This document shows, one piece after another, positions 25,001-32,321 of a stretch of 64,000 bases of DNA. This DNA is from Streptomyces aculeolatus. Its GTDB lineage: Bacteria > Actinomycetota > Actinomycetes > Streptomycetales > Streptomycetaceae. The stretch covers positions 1-64,000 of the forward strand of contig NZ_JAINRD010000019.1 in the NCBI RefSeq assembly GCF_020400605.1, written 5' to 3'. The notes beneath the pieces are model-generated. The model saw nothing but the letters and a program-made list of their open reading frames with translations, ran no database searches and was not told the origin of the DNA. The translations under genes were made by a program, and so were the position numbers. The number at the start of each line of letters is the position of its first letter. Position 1 is the first letter of the stretch.

Positions 25001-25654
25001 GACATGGCCGGCTCCGACCTGTACCGCGCGGTCTCGTTCGTCTTCCAGGACGTCCGCCTGCTGCGCGCCTCCGTCGCCGACAACATCGCCCTCGCCGTAC
25101 CGCGGGCCGGCAGGGAGGACGTGATCGGCGCCGCCCGCCGGGCGCACATCCACGACCGGATCCTCGAACTGCCCCGCGGCTACGACACGGTGATCGGCCA
25201 GGAGGCGGAGCTGTCCGGCGGCGAGGCGCAGCGGCTCTCCCTCGCCCGCGCCCTGCTCGCCGCCGCCCCCGTGCTCGTACTCGACGAGGCGACCTCCTTC
25301 GCCGACCCGCAGACCGAACTCGCGGTGCGCCGCACCCTCGCGGCACCCGCCGGCGACGACAGGACGACGCTGGTCATCGCCCACCGCCTGGAGACCGTCG
25401 CCGAGGCCGACACCGTCGTGATGCTCGCGGACGGGGCCGTCGCCGAACAGGGCAGCCCGGCGGAACTGCTGGCCCGGGACGGCGCGTTCGCCGCGTTCTG
25501 GCGTACGTACCGGTCCGCGGCCGCGGACGACGAGGAGCCGCGCCCCGAGGCCCCGCCCGGCCCCGGCGCCCCGCCCGCCTCTGATCCCGCACCCACCCCC
25601 GCAAGGGCGACGGCCGGCTACGGCGGCGTCCGGCAAGGAGACGAGCGCCGATGA
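22034..25654 (+). CDS. MFS efflux protein fused to an ABC exporter (single polypeptide)
   Basis: A 1206-residue protein with two complete transporters. Residues about 20-485: a 14-helix DHA2 MFS (L-D-L-S-V-V-N-V-G-L-P in helix 1, G-G-K-A-A-D-R-Y-G-Q-K-R). About 490-590: a hydrophilic linker made of tandem peptide repeats. About 595-900: six-helix ABC exporter membrane domain. About 915-1150: nucleotide-binding domain with Walker A G957-PSGSGK-ST, signature LSGGE (1060-1064), Walker B ending D1084-E1085 and switch H1117. No ATG, GTG or other start lies in the linker, so separate translation of the ABC half is unlikely. ATG 22034 follows GGGAGGGG. Its stop overlaps the next ABC gene (ATGA). Substrate unknown. 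Confidence 0.88.
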   Translation: MAGERAAAAGREGAAGGSGRAARTGLVLATAAVAQFLVSLDLSVVNVGLPEIGAALGFGEVGLTWVIHAYALTFGGLLLLGGKAADRYGQKRMLLVGLGLFGVASLLGGFATEPGHLVAARAAQGVGAAALAPAGLALLTATFPGGRARVRAFGIWSATNAAGGALGVLIGGVLTEYAGWRWVMFVNVPMALIALAMTWRGVASDGSRGPAGGRGRGVEEYGGDGGGKRGRPDVLGGVLATGGMSLLVFGIVRTDRHAWTSAVTITTLAVALALLTAFVLVERTTRRDPLVRLGLLANRAVLGAITYTLVIGAAMASSFYFMSLYLQRVLGNGAAQTGLQVLPFALGVVAGSVLAVKLGYRYAPRLLLAGGGLLTAAGFAWFGLVDADGSYAADVFGPSILASVGFGLVLGPLVSVATGGVAAHEAGMASGLLNSARQLGAALGLAALGTAAHDRTGGSATPAALNDGYALGLTLCAALLLVAVLIATTVLPRRGAENPGRGDADGKQPEGADDAPPPSADGKQQEAAGDAPPRHAEAPPPHAEAPPPHAEAQPPYRGAHPTHSDARPTHLDAHPAADEADSAPRAAQPPSRTVSKLLRPHLRGFAAVVFLQVVGALAGLVPLLAVVELGRALLAPGPVDRDRVWAVVAVGAAGLFVRLLFTAASSGAGHLLDGRVQLSFRRRLAARLGSVPIGWFSRRRTGELAKVVGEDVGAMHPLIAHAPSELISAFVVPAASLAYLFTVDWRLTLVTLVPVVLALAHVPLFMAPARVRDQEEFDAAMGRISSASVEFVQGIAEVKAFGGGERAHRAFRTAADDFTDTFKRMVHGLSPIGAGMQVALSPPFVLLVVLVGGTSMITAGALAPADLLPFLLLGLGLTAPVAALGHGFDDLQGARRAVGRIRDVLDVDPLPQPARPLTPRGHRIELRGVRFGYGPEREVLRGIDLVLEPGTVTAVVGPSGSGKSTLVQLLPRFFDPDRGSVLLGGVDLRDMAGSDLYRAVSFVFQDVRLLRASVADNIALAVPRAGREDVIGAARRAHIHDRILELPRGYDTVIGQEAELSGGEAQRLSLARALLAAAPVLVLDEATSFADPQTELAVRRTLAAPAGDDRTTLVIAHRLETVAEADTVVMLADGAVAEQGSPAELLARDGAFAAFWRTYRSAAADDEEPRPEAPPGPGAPPASDPAPTPARATAGYGGVRQGDERR
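23543..23698 (+). repeat. Coding tandem repeats in the MFS-ABC linker
   Basis: Two diverged 48-bp units (23543-23590, 23591-23638; core peptide A-D-G-K-Q followed by D-A-P-P) run into three 21-bp units (23636-23656, 23657-23677, 23678-23698; peptide H-A-E-A-P-P-P). All keep the frame, so slippage can change linker length without breaking the fusion. Confidence 0.9.
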
Positions 25655-27372
25655 TCCGCACCCTGCTGCGGGTGCTGGGACACCAGCACGCCCGCCCGAT
25701 GCGCCGCACCCTCGCGCTCATGCTGGCGACCGCGGTCGTGGAGGGGCTGTCCTACGCGCTGCTGGTGCCCGTGCTCCGCGCGCTGTTCGGCAGCTCGCCC
25801 GAGGACGCCTGGCCCTGGCTGATCGCCTACGCCGCCGTCTTCGCGGCCTACGGCGTGCTGAAGTTCGCCGCCGACCTCGCCGGCTTCCGCGTCGGCGTCG
25901 AGCTGCTGCGCGGGCTGTACCACCGGCTCGGCGACCACCTCGCCCGGCTGCCCGTCGGCTGGTACGGCGCGGGCCGCGTCGGCGAGGTCTCCGACCTCGC
26001 CGGCCAGGGCGTGCTCCAGGCCATGAGCGTCATCGCGCACCTGCTGGCGCCTTCCGTCTCCGCCGCCGTGACCCCGCTGACGATCGTCGGCGTCATGCTC
26101 CTCTTCGACTGGCAGTTGGGGCTGGCCGCGCTCGCCGCGGTCCCGGTGGTCGCCCTCGTACAGGTCTGGACGAGCCACTCGATGGCCGCCGCCGACGAGG
26201 AGCGCGCCGCGCGCGACCACGAGGCCGCCGGCCGCGTCATCGAGTACCTCCAGGCCCAGCCCGTGCTGCGCGCCGGCGGCCGGTCCGCGGAGCGGTTCCG
26301 GCTGCTGGACGACTCCCTGCACGACGTGCAGCGCGCCTCCCGCCGCACCACGCTGTCCGTGCTGCCGGGCGCCCTCGGCCTCGCGCTCACCGTGCAGGCC
26401 CTCTTCACCGCCCTCCTGGCCCTCGGCGCCTACCTCGCCCTCGACGGCGACATCGGCGCGGCCGAGGTGCTGGCACTCCTCGTCCTCGCCGCCCGCTGCG
26501 CGGACCCGCTGCTGTCCCTGTCCGACGTGGCGGGCAAGTTCCGCGCCGCGCACACCGTGGTGACGGGACTCGACACGGTGCTGCGCACGGCGCCGCTCCC
26601 CGAAGCCGCCGACCCGGTCGAGCCGGCCGGCCACGCCCTGCAGTTCGACGAGGTCGCCTTCCGCCACGGCGACCGCACGGTCCTGGACGGCGTGTCCCTC
26701 ACCGTCGCCGAAGGCGAACGCCTCGCCGTCGTCGGCCCGTCCGGCGCCGGCAAGAGCACCCTGCTGCACCTGATCACCCGCTTCTACGACGTCGACGCGG
26801 GCGCCGTCCGCGTCGGCGGCCAGGACGTCCGCGCGATCGCCACCGAGACCCTGATGTCCAAGACCGCCATCGTCTTCCAGCACGTCCACCTCTTCGACGG
26901 CACCATCGAGGACAACGTCCGCCTCGGCCGCCCCGACGCCACCGACGCCGAGGTCCGCGCCGCCGCCACCGCCGCCCGGCTCGACGAGGTCGTCGACCGC
27001 CTCCCCGGCGGCTGGGCGGCCGGGGTCGGCGAGGGCGGCACCGCGCTCTCCGGCGGCGAACGCCAGCGCGTGGCGATCGCCCGCGCCCTGCTGAAGGACG
27101 CCCCCGTCGTCCTGCTGGACGAAGTCACCTCCGCGCTCGACCCGGTCAACGAGGCGGCCGTCCACCAGGGCATCGAACGCCTCATGGCCGGCCGCACGGT
27201 CGTCATCGTCGCCCACCGCATGCGCACGGTCCGCAGCGCGGACCGCATCGTCTTCCTCGACGCCGGGCGCATAGCCGAAGAGGGCACCCACGACACCCTC
27301 CTGGCCCGCAACGGCCCCTACGCCGCCTTCCACCGCGCCACCCGCACCCCGACCGCCGCCGCAACCCCCTGA
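25651..27372 (+). CDS. ABC exporter, fused membrane and ATPase domains
   Basis: A 573-residue half-transporter. Residues 1-320 contain six helices (start A-L-M-L-A-T-A-V-V-E-G-L-S-Y-A-L-L-V-P-V-L); residues 335-560 the ATPase: Walker A G362-PSGAGK-ST, signature LSGGERQRV near 467, Walker B ending D490-E491 and V-A-H-R-M-R. Its ATG overlaps the TGA of the fusion gene, so the proteins are translationally coupled and probably form a heterodimeric exporter. The pair resembles the type IV half-transporter pairs used for siderophores (IrtAB/YbtPQ) or drugs, but no siderophore gene is close. Confidence 0.92.
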   Translation: MIRTLLRVLGHQHARPMRRTLALMLATAVVEGLSYALLVPVLRALFGSSPEDAWPWLIAYAAVFAAYGVLKFAADLAGFRVGVELLRGLYHRLGDHLARLPVGWYGAGRVGEVSDLAGQGVLQAMSVIAHLLAPSVSAAVTPLTIVGVMLLFDWQLGLAALAAVPVVALVQVWTSHSMAAADEERAARDHEAAGRVIEYLQAQPVLRAGGRSAERFRLLDDSLHDVQRASRRTTLSVLPGALGLALTVQALFTALLALGAYLALDGDIGAAEVLALLVLAARCADPLLSLSDVAGKFRAAHTVVTGLDTVLRTAPLPEAADPVEPAGHALQFDEVAFRHGDRTVLDGVSLTVAEGERLAVVGPSGAGKSTLLHLITRFYDVDAGAVRVGGQDVRAIATETLMSKTAIVFQHVHLFDGTIEDNVRLGRPDATDAEVRAAATAARLDEVVDRLPGGWAAGVGEGGTALSGGERQRVAIARALLKDAPVVLLDEVTSALDPVNEAAVHQGIERLMAGRTVVIVAHRMRTVRSADRIVFLDAGRIAEEGTHDTLLARNGPYAAFHRATRTPTAAATP

Positions 27373-27512
27373 CGATTGGCGCAAGGGCACCCTCGACAGC
27401 CGAGGACGCCGATTCGTTCACTCTCCGGATGGGAAACGGGGAGGCCGGTTCCTTGCCGTACGCGGGCTGAACAGCCCCTGGCCGCCGGGGTGTTCGCCAT
27501 AGACTCCTTCCC

Positions 27513-27929
27513 ATGGCGGACAGGGGCGGGGAGCGTACGGGCACCTTGCGGCTGACGGTGGCCGGGGGCGCGGACGTCGATGACGAGGAACTGGACTCCC
27601 TCACCCGGCAGTTGCGGCTCGCGCTGCTGGAGTCGGAGGTCGACGACGTACGCGCCGGGCGGGCGCCCGGCGGCGGGCCCGCGGGGGCGAAGTCCGGGGA
27701 GGCCGTGGCGCTGGGGGTGCTGTCGGTGACGTTGGCGCCAGTGGTGCTGCGGTCCGTCGTACGGCTGGTGGAGGCGTGGTTGCAGAACCGGCCCGTCCGG
27801 TCCGTACGGCTGGAGCTGGACGGGCGCAGCCTCGAACTGGGCGACGCGACCGGCGCCGAGAAGCAGCGCCTCATCGAGGCGTTCCTCGATGCGTCGCCGC
27901 CCGCCCGGGGACCCGCAGACCAGGGCTAG
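27513..27929 (+). CDS. EACC1 (effector-associated constant component) protein
   Basis: A 138-residue protein with an N-terminal strand-rich part (L-R-L-T-V-A-G-G-A-D-V-D-D-E-E-L-D-S-L-T-R-Q-L-R-L-A-L-L), a Gly-rich loop, a hydrophobic helix (A-V-A-L-G-V-L-S-V-T-L-A-P-V-V-L) and a final S-V-R-L-E-L-D-G-R-S-L-E-L. This matches EACC1, a small conserved partner encoded next to effector genes (caspases, trypsin-like proteases) in actinobacterial conflict systems. It may hold the effector inactive or at the membrane; that is inference. The caspase gene starts two bases after its stop, so the two are coupled. Confidence 0.82.
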   Translation: MADRGGERTGTLRLTVAGGADVDDEELDSLTRQLRLALLESEVDDVRAGRAPGGGPAGAKSGEAVALGVLSVTLAPVVLRSVVRLVEAWLQNRPVRSVRLELDGRSLELGDATGAEKQRLIEAFLDASPPARGPADQG

Positions 27930-27931
27930 CC

Positions 27932-29431
27932 GTGGCGCCCCCCGCCCCCGGTGGCCGCGACGCCCTGCTCATCGCCACCGACGCGTACGACGACGACGCC
28001 TTCCGGCCGCTCCGCTCCCCGGGCCAGGACTGCACCGGGCTGGCCCGGACGCTCGCCGACCCGCGGATCGGCGGCTTCCGGACCGAGGAGCTGAAGGACG
28101 CCCCCGCGCACCAGGTGATGCGCGCCGTCGAGCGCTTCTTCCGCAACCGCAGCCGTGACGACCTCCTCCTGCTGCACCTCTCCTGCCACGGCATCAAGGA
28201 CGACGACGGCCACCTCCACTTCGCCGCCCGCGACACCGACCGCGACCTGCCCGCGTCGACCGCCATGCCCGCCGCGTTCCTGCGCAGCCAGTTGGAGCGC
28301 TGCCGGGCGCGCACGGTCGTCGTCCTGCTCGACTGCTGCTACAGCGGCGCGTTCCTGACGGGCGCCAAGGGCGACGACCAGGTGCATGTACGGGACGAAC
28401 TCGCCGGCTCCGGCAGGGTGGTGCTCACCGCCACGAACCGCACGGAGTACGCCTGGGAGGGCGAACGCCTGGAGGCCGCAGCCCCGCAGCCGTCCCGCTT
28501 CACCGGCGCCCTCATCGAGGGCCTGGCCACGGGCGCGGCGGACCTCGACGGCGACGGCCGGATCACGGTGACGGAGCTGTACGACTACGTCTACGAGTCG
28601 CTGCACCGCGCCGGCGCACGGCAGCGGCCCCGGATGTGGGCGGACGTGGAGTACCAGGTCGTCATCGCCGACGTGCCGGCCCCGCCGCCCGCGGGCCACG
28701 GCCCCGCACCGCAGGGGGACGGCCGCCGCGACGCGCGGGAGCCGGCCGGCGGACTCCCCGGTGCGGACAGCGAGCTTTCCGGGCTGGGCCGCTCCCGCCG
28801 GGGCACCGACGCCTCCCTGCGGCTCGACATGGACCTGGAGGACATGACCCGCGACTCCGTCGAGGAGATCGTGCTCGACACCGCGGTCGTCTGCGCGGCC
28901 TGCTCGGGCAGGCTCACGGCGGAGGGGACGTCGATGGAGGTGTGCACGCGCTGCGGGGGCGTGGGCCGGGTGGGAACCGCCAGGTGCCGCAGGTGCAAGG
29001 GCCTGGGCACGCTCCTGCCGCACCCCTGCCGCGCGTGCCGCGGCGACGGCCGGGTGCGTACGCGCCGTACGCTCAAGGTCAAGATCCCGGCGGGCGTCGA
29101 CGACGGCACGCGCATCCGGTTCGCCGGCGAGGGCGAAGTCGGGCCCGGCGGCGGCCCGTCGGCGGACCTGTACGTCGACATCGCCCAGCGGCCGCATCCC
29201 CACTTCACCCGCGAGGGCGACGACCTCCACATCCGCGTGCGGCTGTCCACGGCGGAGGCGGCCTCGGGGACGACCGTCCGCGTACCGACCCTCGTGGACG
29301 GCGACAAGAGCGTCCGCATCCCCGCCGCCATCCGCGACGGCCAGACCCTCCGTCTGCGCAACCTCGGGATGCCCCACCTCCGGGGGCGCGGCCGCGGCGA
29401 CCTCTACGTCCACGTGGACCTCCACCGCTGA
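27932..29431 (+). CDS. Caspase-like protease fused to DnaJ zinc-finger and C-terminal domains
   Basis: A 499-residue protein. Residues 1-250 are a peptidase C14 (caspase) domain: R-D-A-L-L-I-A-T-D-A-Y, catalytic His86 in H-L-S-C-H-G and catalytic Cys136 in L-L-D-C-C-Y-S-G. A Pro/Gly/Asp linker (250-300) leads to residues 321-385 with four C-x-x-C-x-G-type motifs (CAACSG, CTRCGGVG, CRRCKGLG, CRACRGDG), the DnaJ zinc finger, then the DnaJ C-terminal substrate-binding barrels to the end (I-P-A-G-V-D-D-G-T-R-I-R-F, Y-V-D-I). There is no J domain. It could sense unfolded protein and trigger proteolysis or cell suicide; that is inference. GTG 27932 is two bases past EACC1. Confidence 0.88.
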   Translation: MAPPAPGGRDALLIATDAYDDDAFRPLRSPGQDCTGLARTLADPRIGGFRTEELKDAPAHQVMRAVERFFRNRSRDDLLLLHLSCHGIKDDDGHLHFAARDTDRDLPASTAMPAAFLRSQLERCRARTVVVLLDCCYSGAFLTGAKGDDQVHVRDELAGSGRVVLTATNRTEYAWEGERLEAAAPQPSRFTGALIEGLATGAADLDGDGRITVTELYDYVYESLHRAGARQRPRMWADVEYQVVIADVPAPPPAGHGPAPQGDGRRDAREPAGGLPGADSELSGLGRSRRGTDASLRLDMDLEDMTRDSVEEIVLDTAVVCAACSGRLTAEGTSMEVCTRCGGVGRVGTARCRRCKGLGTLLPHPCRACRGDGRVRTRRTLKVKIPAGVDDGTRIRFAGEGEVGPGGGPSADLYVDIAQRPHPHFTREGDDLHIRVRLSTAEAASGTTVRVPTLVDGDKSVRIPAAIRDGQTLRLRNLGMPHLRGRGRGDLYVHVDLHR

Positions 29432-29503
29432 CGCCCCCTCGGGCACCGGTCACGTCCCGCACCCGGCGCGCCGCCCGCGTGCCGCGGGCCGCCCAGCCCT
29501 CGG

Positions 29504-30046
29504 TCAGCGACGCGCGTGCCGCACCGTCAGCCGGCCGAAGCCCATGACCCCGGAGATCCGGATCGTCGGTCCTCCGGGGGCGGCCCGGCGCGGCGGCCTG
29601 TAGACGGAGTCCTTCATGCCGGTCTGCACGCCGTCGAGGTCGACCACCGCGTCGTGCGGCACCGTGATCGTGGCCCTGCCCGTACCGACGTTCAGCACGA
29701 TGTCGACCACCGGGTGCTCGATCACCGCCCGCGACAGGTCCAACCGCACCCGCCCCAACGCCGACTCCACCCGCAGCGTCCGCGGCACCCGCCACGCCCC
29801 GCTCCGCTTGATCCGCCCGGTGGCGGCCCCGATCGTGGCCGACCTGCCCGGGTCGGGTGCCGGCAGCGACGCCAGCGCCGCGTCCAGTTCGCCGCGCGTC
29901 GTGGCGGAGAGCGCCCGGTCGAGGCGCGCGTCCATGTCCTCGCGGGTCAGCCGCCCTTCTGCGTACGCATCACGCAGGCGCCCCGCGCAGCTGTCCCGTT
30001 CCTCGTCGCCGACGAGCGTCGAAGCGTCATCTTGAGGGGAGGTCAC
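29504..30046 (-). CDS. DUF1707 protein with LiaF-like C-terminal strands
   Basis: A 180-residue protein. Residues 12-65 are the DUF1707 (SHOCT-like) helix pair: E-R-D-S-C-A-G-R-L-R-D-A-Y-A-E-G-R-L-T-R-E-D-M-D-A-R-L-D-R-A-L. The rest is a strand-rich region (S-A-L-G-R-V-R-L-D-L-S, I-R-I-S-G-V-M-G-F-G-R-L-T-V-R) like the C-terminal part of LiaF/VraT cell-envelope stress proteins. Here Cys replaces the usual hydrophobic residue in the D-S-C-A motif. No membrane helix is present, so it is probably cytoplasmic or peripheral. It converges with the caspase-DnaJ gene. Confidence 0.82.
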   Translation of the reverse strand: MTSPQDDASTLVGDEERDSCAGRLRDAYAEGRLTREDMDARLDRALSATTRGELDAALASLPAPDPGRSATIGAATGRIKRSGAWRVPRTLRVESALGRVRLDLSRAVIEHPVVDIVLNVGTGRATITVPHDAVVDLDGVQTGMKDSVYRPPRRAAPGGPTIRISGVMGFGRLTVRHARR

Positions 30047-30174
30047 GGCCTCACTTTAGTGGCGCCCGCGTGCGCCCTTCCCAATCCCGGTGCGCCCGCG
30101 CCCCGTTACGCGTCGTGCGATCCCCGCCCCCGGCCCGCAGGATCGGGTGGATTTGCGCCGGATGCTTCTACAAC

Positions 30175-30184
30175 CCCCTAGGGG
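30175..30184. promoter_or_regulatory. Short palindrome upstream of a secreted-protein gene
   Basis: CCCCTAGGGG is a perfect 10-bp palindrome 82 bases before the ATG at 30266. Its C-rich/G-rich halves recall metal-responsive CsoR-type operators, but flanking bases do not extend the symmetry and no such regulator is nearby. Function uncertain. Confidence 0.3.
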
Positions 30185-30265
30185 CGTCACGGGTCTTACC
30201 GGGTATCCGGGGCATGAGCCGTATGCTTCTGAAATCCCTCTGTGTCCAGAAAAGGGAGTACAGCT

Positions 30266-30802
30266 ATGCGTTCCACCCGACTCAGGAAACTCGCTCTGGC
30301 AGCCGCGGCGACCGTGCTCGTCCTCACGCCCGCCGGCGCCGCCTACGCGGGCAGCGGCCCCGCGCCGGCGCCCGCCGACAAGAGCGACCGGGCCGCGGCC
30401 ACCGCGCCCACCGCGCAGGGCAACCCCGACAGCAAGCGGGCCCAGGCAGCCGGGGTCTGCGACGACGCGTACCAGGTCGGGGCGACCGGCCACATCAAGC
30501 GGAGCGGCACGACCATCGCCTCCGTCAAGCAGTTCTACTCCCCGTCGTGCAAGGAGAACTACGGCTACCTGTGGGTGTGGGACAGCTTCCACACGGGCGC
30601 GAAGCCGTACGACGTGACCCTCGGCGTGTTCAGCTATGACAGGGACGCCGTGGTCGGCAAGGTCGGGAAGAACGACACCAGGCAGCAGGAGTTCTGGACG
30701 CAGGGCACCGACACCGCGAACGAGTGCACGGCCGCCGTCGGCACGCTGCGCCCCGAGGGCGCACCGCTGCCCAACCAGGGCGCTTCCGAGAAGCGCTGCT
30801 GA
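30266..30802 (+). CDS. Secreted protein of unknown function
   Basis: A 178-residue protein with a signal peptide (M-R-S-T-R-L-R-K-L-A-L-A-A-A-A-T-V-L-V-L-T-P-A-G-A-A-Y-A, cleavage after residue ~28). After an Ala/Pro/Asp-rich spacer comes a domain with four cysteines (G-V-C-D, P-S-C-K, N-E-C-T and the C-terminal Cys) that could form two disulfides, and aromatic strands Y-G-Y-L-W-V-W. ATG 30266 follows AAAGGGAG. I do not recognise the family. A very stable hairpin follows the gene, so it is probably a single-gene transcript. Confidence 0.78.
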   Translation: MRSTRLRKLALAAAATVLVLTPAGAAYAGSGPAPAPADKSDRAAATAPTAQGNPDSKRAQAAGVCDDAYQVGATGHIKRSGTTIASVKQFYSPSCKENYGYLWVWDSFHTGAKPYDVTLGVFSYDRDAVVGKVGKNDTRQQEFWTQGTDTANECTAAVGTLRPEGAPLPNQGASEKRC

Positions 30803-30825
30803 ACGCTCGCCGCCGTACACGTCCC

Positions 30826-30868
30826 CGGCGCGGGCGGGGGCGGCAGCGCGCCGCCCCCGCCCGCGCCG
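30826..30868 (+). terminator. Strong hairpin, 19-bp perfect stem
   Basis: Arms at 30826-30844 and 30850-30868 are perfect 19-bp complements, almost all G and C, with loop AGCGC, starting 24 bases after the stop of the secreted-protein gene. The opposing regulator gene ends at 30949, so it could act for both strands. Confidence 0.85.
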
Positions 30869-30948
30869 TCCCGGTCACCGGGATGCCGCGCGCCTCAGCC
30901 CCACTCGTGCTCCAGGGGCGTACCCGAAGGACAGGACCTCCGCCCGCC

Positions 30949-32016
30949 TCACACCGTCACGGCCTGGGTGTGGCCCGCGAGGAGTGCGGTGCCCAGCGGC
31001 GTGAGGGAGTGGTGGACGCGGTTGCGCAGGCGCGTGCTGGTGATCAGCCCGGCGCGGCGCAGCACCGCCGCGTGCTCGCTCGCCGAGGAGGCCGACACCC
31101 CCGCCCGGCGGGCCAGTTCCGAGGTGGTGCACAGGCCGCCGAGGCTCTGCAGGACGGCGGCCCGGGTGTGCCCGAGGAGGTGCGCGAGGCTCTCGGCCTC
31201 GACCGCCTCCGCGCCACCGCCACCGGCCTCCGAGCCCCCGGCAGACCCTCCGGCAGCCCCACCGACAGCTGAGCCGACCGAGCCGCCACCGGCAGCCCTC
31301 ACCCGGTGCCGTGCCGGCGGCCGGGCCGGGTAGACCAGGATCGGCGGCAGCGACCCGTCCGCCAGCGCGACCGGCAACTGCCGGCAGAAGTACGACGGCA
31401 CGAGCACGAGCCCGCGCCCGTCGAGGTGGAGGTCGCGGTCGATCGGATAGTCCACCGTCAGCACCGGGGGCCGCCACCGCAGCAGCGAGCCGAAGGTGTG
31501 CAGCATCGCGTCCGCACCCGCGACGCTCTGCGTCTGCGCACGCCACAGCCGGTCCTGCTCCGTACGCTCGCTGATCCACGACCACGCCGGCCGCAGGACG
31601 GACGCGTGGTACGCGCGCAGCGCCCGCCCCAGCCGCCGCAGGCTGTCCGGCTCGCCCTCCGCCAGCGGCCGCATCCACGCGGGCGGCGATGCCCGTTCCA
31701 CGAGCCGGGTCAGCTCGGCGCGCAGCCGTGGCCGGGGCGTGGACAGCACGGCGTCGATGCCGTGCTCCAGGCCGCCCAGCGAGGCCGCCGGGGTGAGGAA
31801 GTCGGGAAAGTAGCCGCGGGGCGGCATCACGGGCCGCAGCATCCGCAGCGCGGAGCGGCCGCGGGGGCACTCCCGCGTACGCCAGGCGCGCAGCGCCGGG
31901 TCCGGGTTCCGTTCGGTGAGCTGGTGGACGCTGAGGACCGTCTCCCACAGCGGGTCCGGACCGTCGGCGATCCGGGTGCGCGCCAGGTCGGCGGCGGTGA
32001 AATGCACGCGCAGCAA
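30949..32016 (-). CDS. ArsR-type winged-helix regulator with DUF5937
   Basis: A 355-residue regulator. Residues 1-230 are the DUF5937-type effector region (R-V-H-F-T-A-A-D-L-A-R-T-R near the start, L-W-E-T-V-L-S-V-H). A Gly/Ala-rich linker follows, then a C-terminal ArsR winged helix (L-A-R-R-A-G-V-S-A-S-S-A-S-E-H-A-A-V-L-R-R-A-G-L-I). TTG 32016 is chosen because GGGAGGG lies directly upstream and the conserved block starts there; GTG 32007 is an alternative. Its promoter carries two copies of a palindrome, which suggests autoregulation or control by the divergent TetR. Confidence 0.85.
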   Translation of the reverse strand: MLRVHFTAADLARTRIADGPDPLWETVLSVHQLTERNPDPALRAWRTRECPRGRSALRMLRPVMPPRGYFPDFLTPAASLGGLEHGIDAVLSTPRPRLRAELTRLVERASPPAWMRPLAEGEPDSLRRLGRALRAYHASVLRPAWSWISERTEQDRLWRAQTQSVAGADAMLHTFGSLLRWRPPVLTVDYPIDRDLHLDGRGLVLVPSYFCRQLPVALADGSLPPILVYPARPPARHRVRAAGGGSVGSAVGGAAGGSAGGSEAGGGGAEAVEAESLAHLLGHTRAAVLQSLGGLCTTSELARRAGVSASSASEHAAVLRRAGLITSTRLRNRVHHSLTPLGTALLAGHTQAVTV

Positions 32017-32158
32017 CTTCCCTCCCCCGTGTCGTGTCCCGGCTTGCGGGCACGTCCCCCCGATTCCCGGTCTCTCCTGCTCCGGGACTTGCCGGCGGTG
32101 CGTGGCGGGTCCGGTCCCCTGTTCCGGGCCCGCCGGCACCGACGGTGTGGAACGGCCG

Positions 32159-32210
32159 GGGAACGACCGTTCTCCGCAGAGACTGTAATGTCGAGAACGG
32201 TCGTTCTCAA
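32159..32210 (-). promoter_or_regulatory. Promoter flanked by two GAGAACG palindromes
   Basis: Minus-strand promoter TTGAGA (-35, 32205-32210), 17-bp spacer, TACAGT (-10, 32182-32187). One palindrome with arms GAGAACG/CGTTCTC (32193-32208) overlaps the -35 and spacer; a second with one mismatch (32159-32174) covers the start point. Both have a 2-base centre and lie 34 bp apart centre to centre. They are between the ArsR/DUF5937 gene and a divergent TetR gene. Confidence 0.75.
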
Positions 32211-32321
32211 GCGGCCGGACGCTGCCGCGACATGATCGGGACAGCCCCGGTACGTTGTGGGCGGCGAAGATCGGCGGCATCGGGCGCAACGGGCGGAACG
32301 CGGCGGAACGGAGCAGGGGAC

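Noticed and set aside
21980..25636. Minus-strand frame of over 1200 codons opposite the MFS-ABC fusion
   Set aside because: Gln/Arg/Gly/His-rich shadow frame without motifs; the plus strand encodes clear transporter domains.
22034..27372. Siderophore uptake locus (IrtAB-like)
   Set aside because: The half-transporter pair is similar in layout, but there is no siderophore-interacting domain, binding protein, biosynthesis gene or iron box nearby, so a named role is not supported.
27776..27932. Earlier start for the caspase-DnaJ protein inside the EACC1 gene
   Set aside because: The extra residues are an Arg/Pro-rich shadow of EACC1; the caspase fold starts right after GTG 27932.
28801..28900. 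A degenerate J domain between caspase and zinc finger
   Set aside because: No HPD motif or four-helix pattern is present in residues 250-320.
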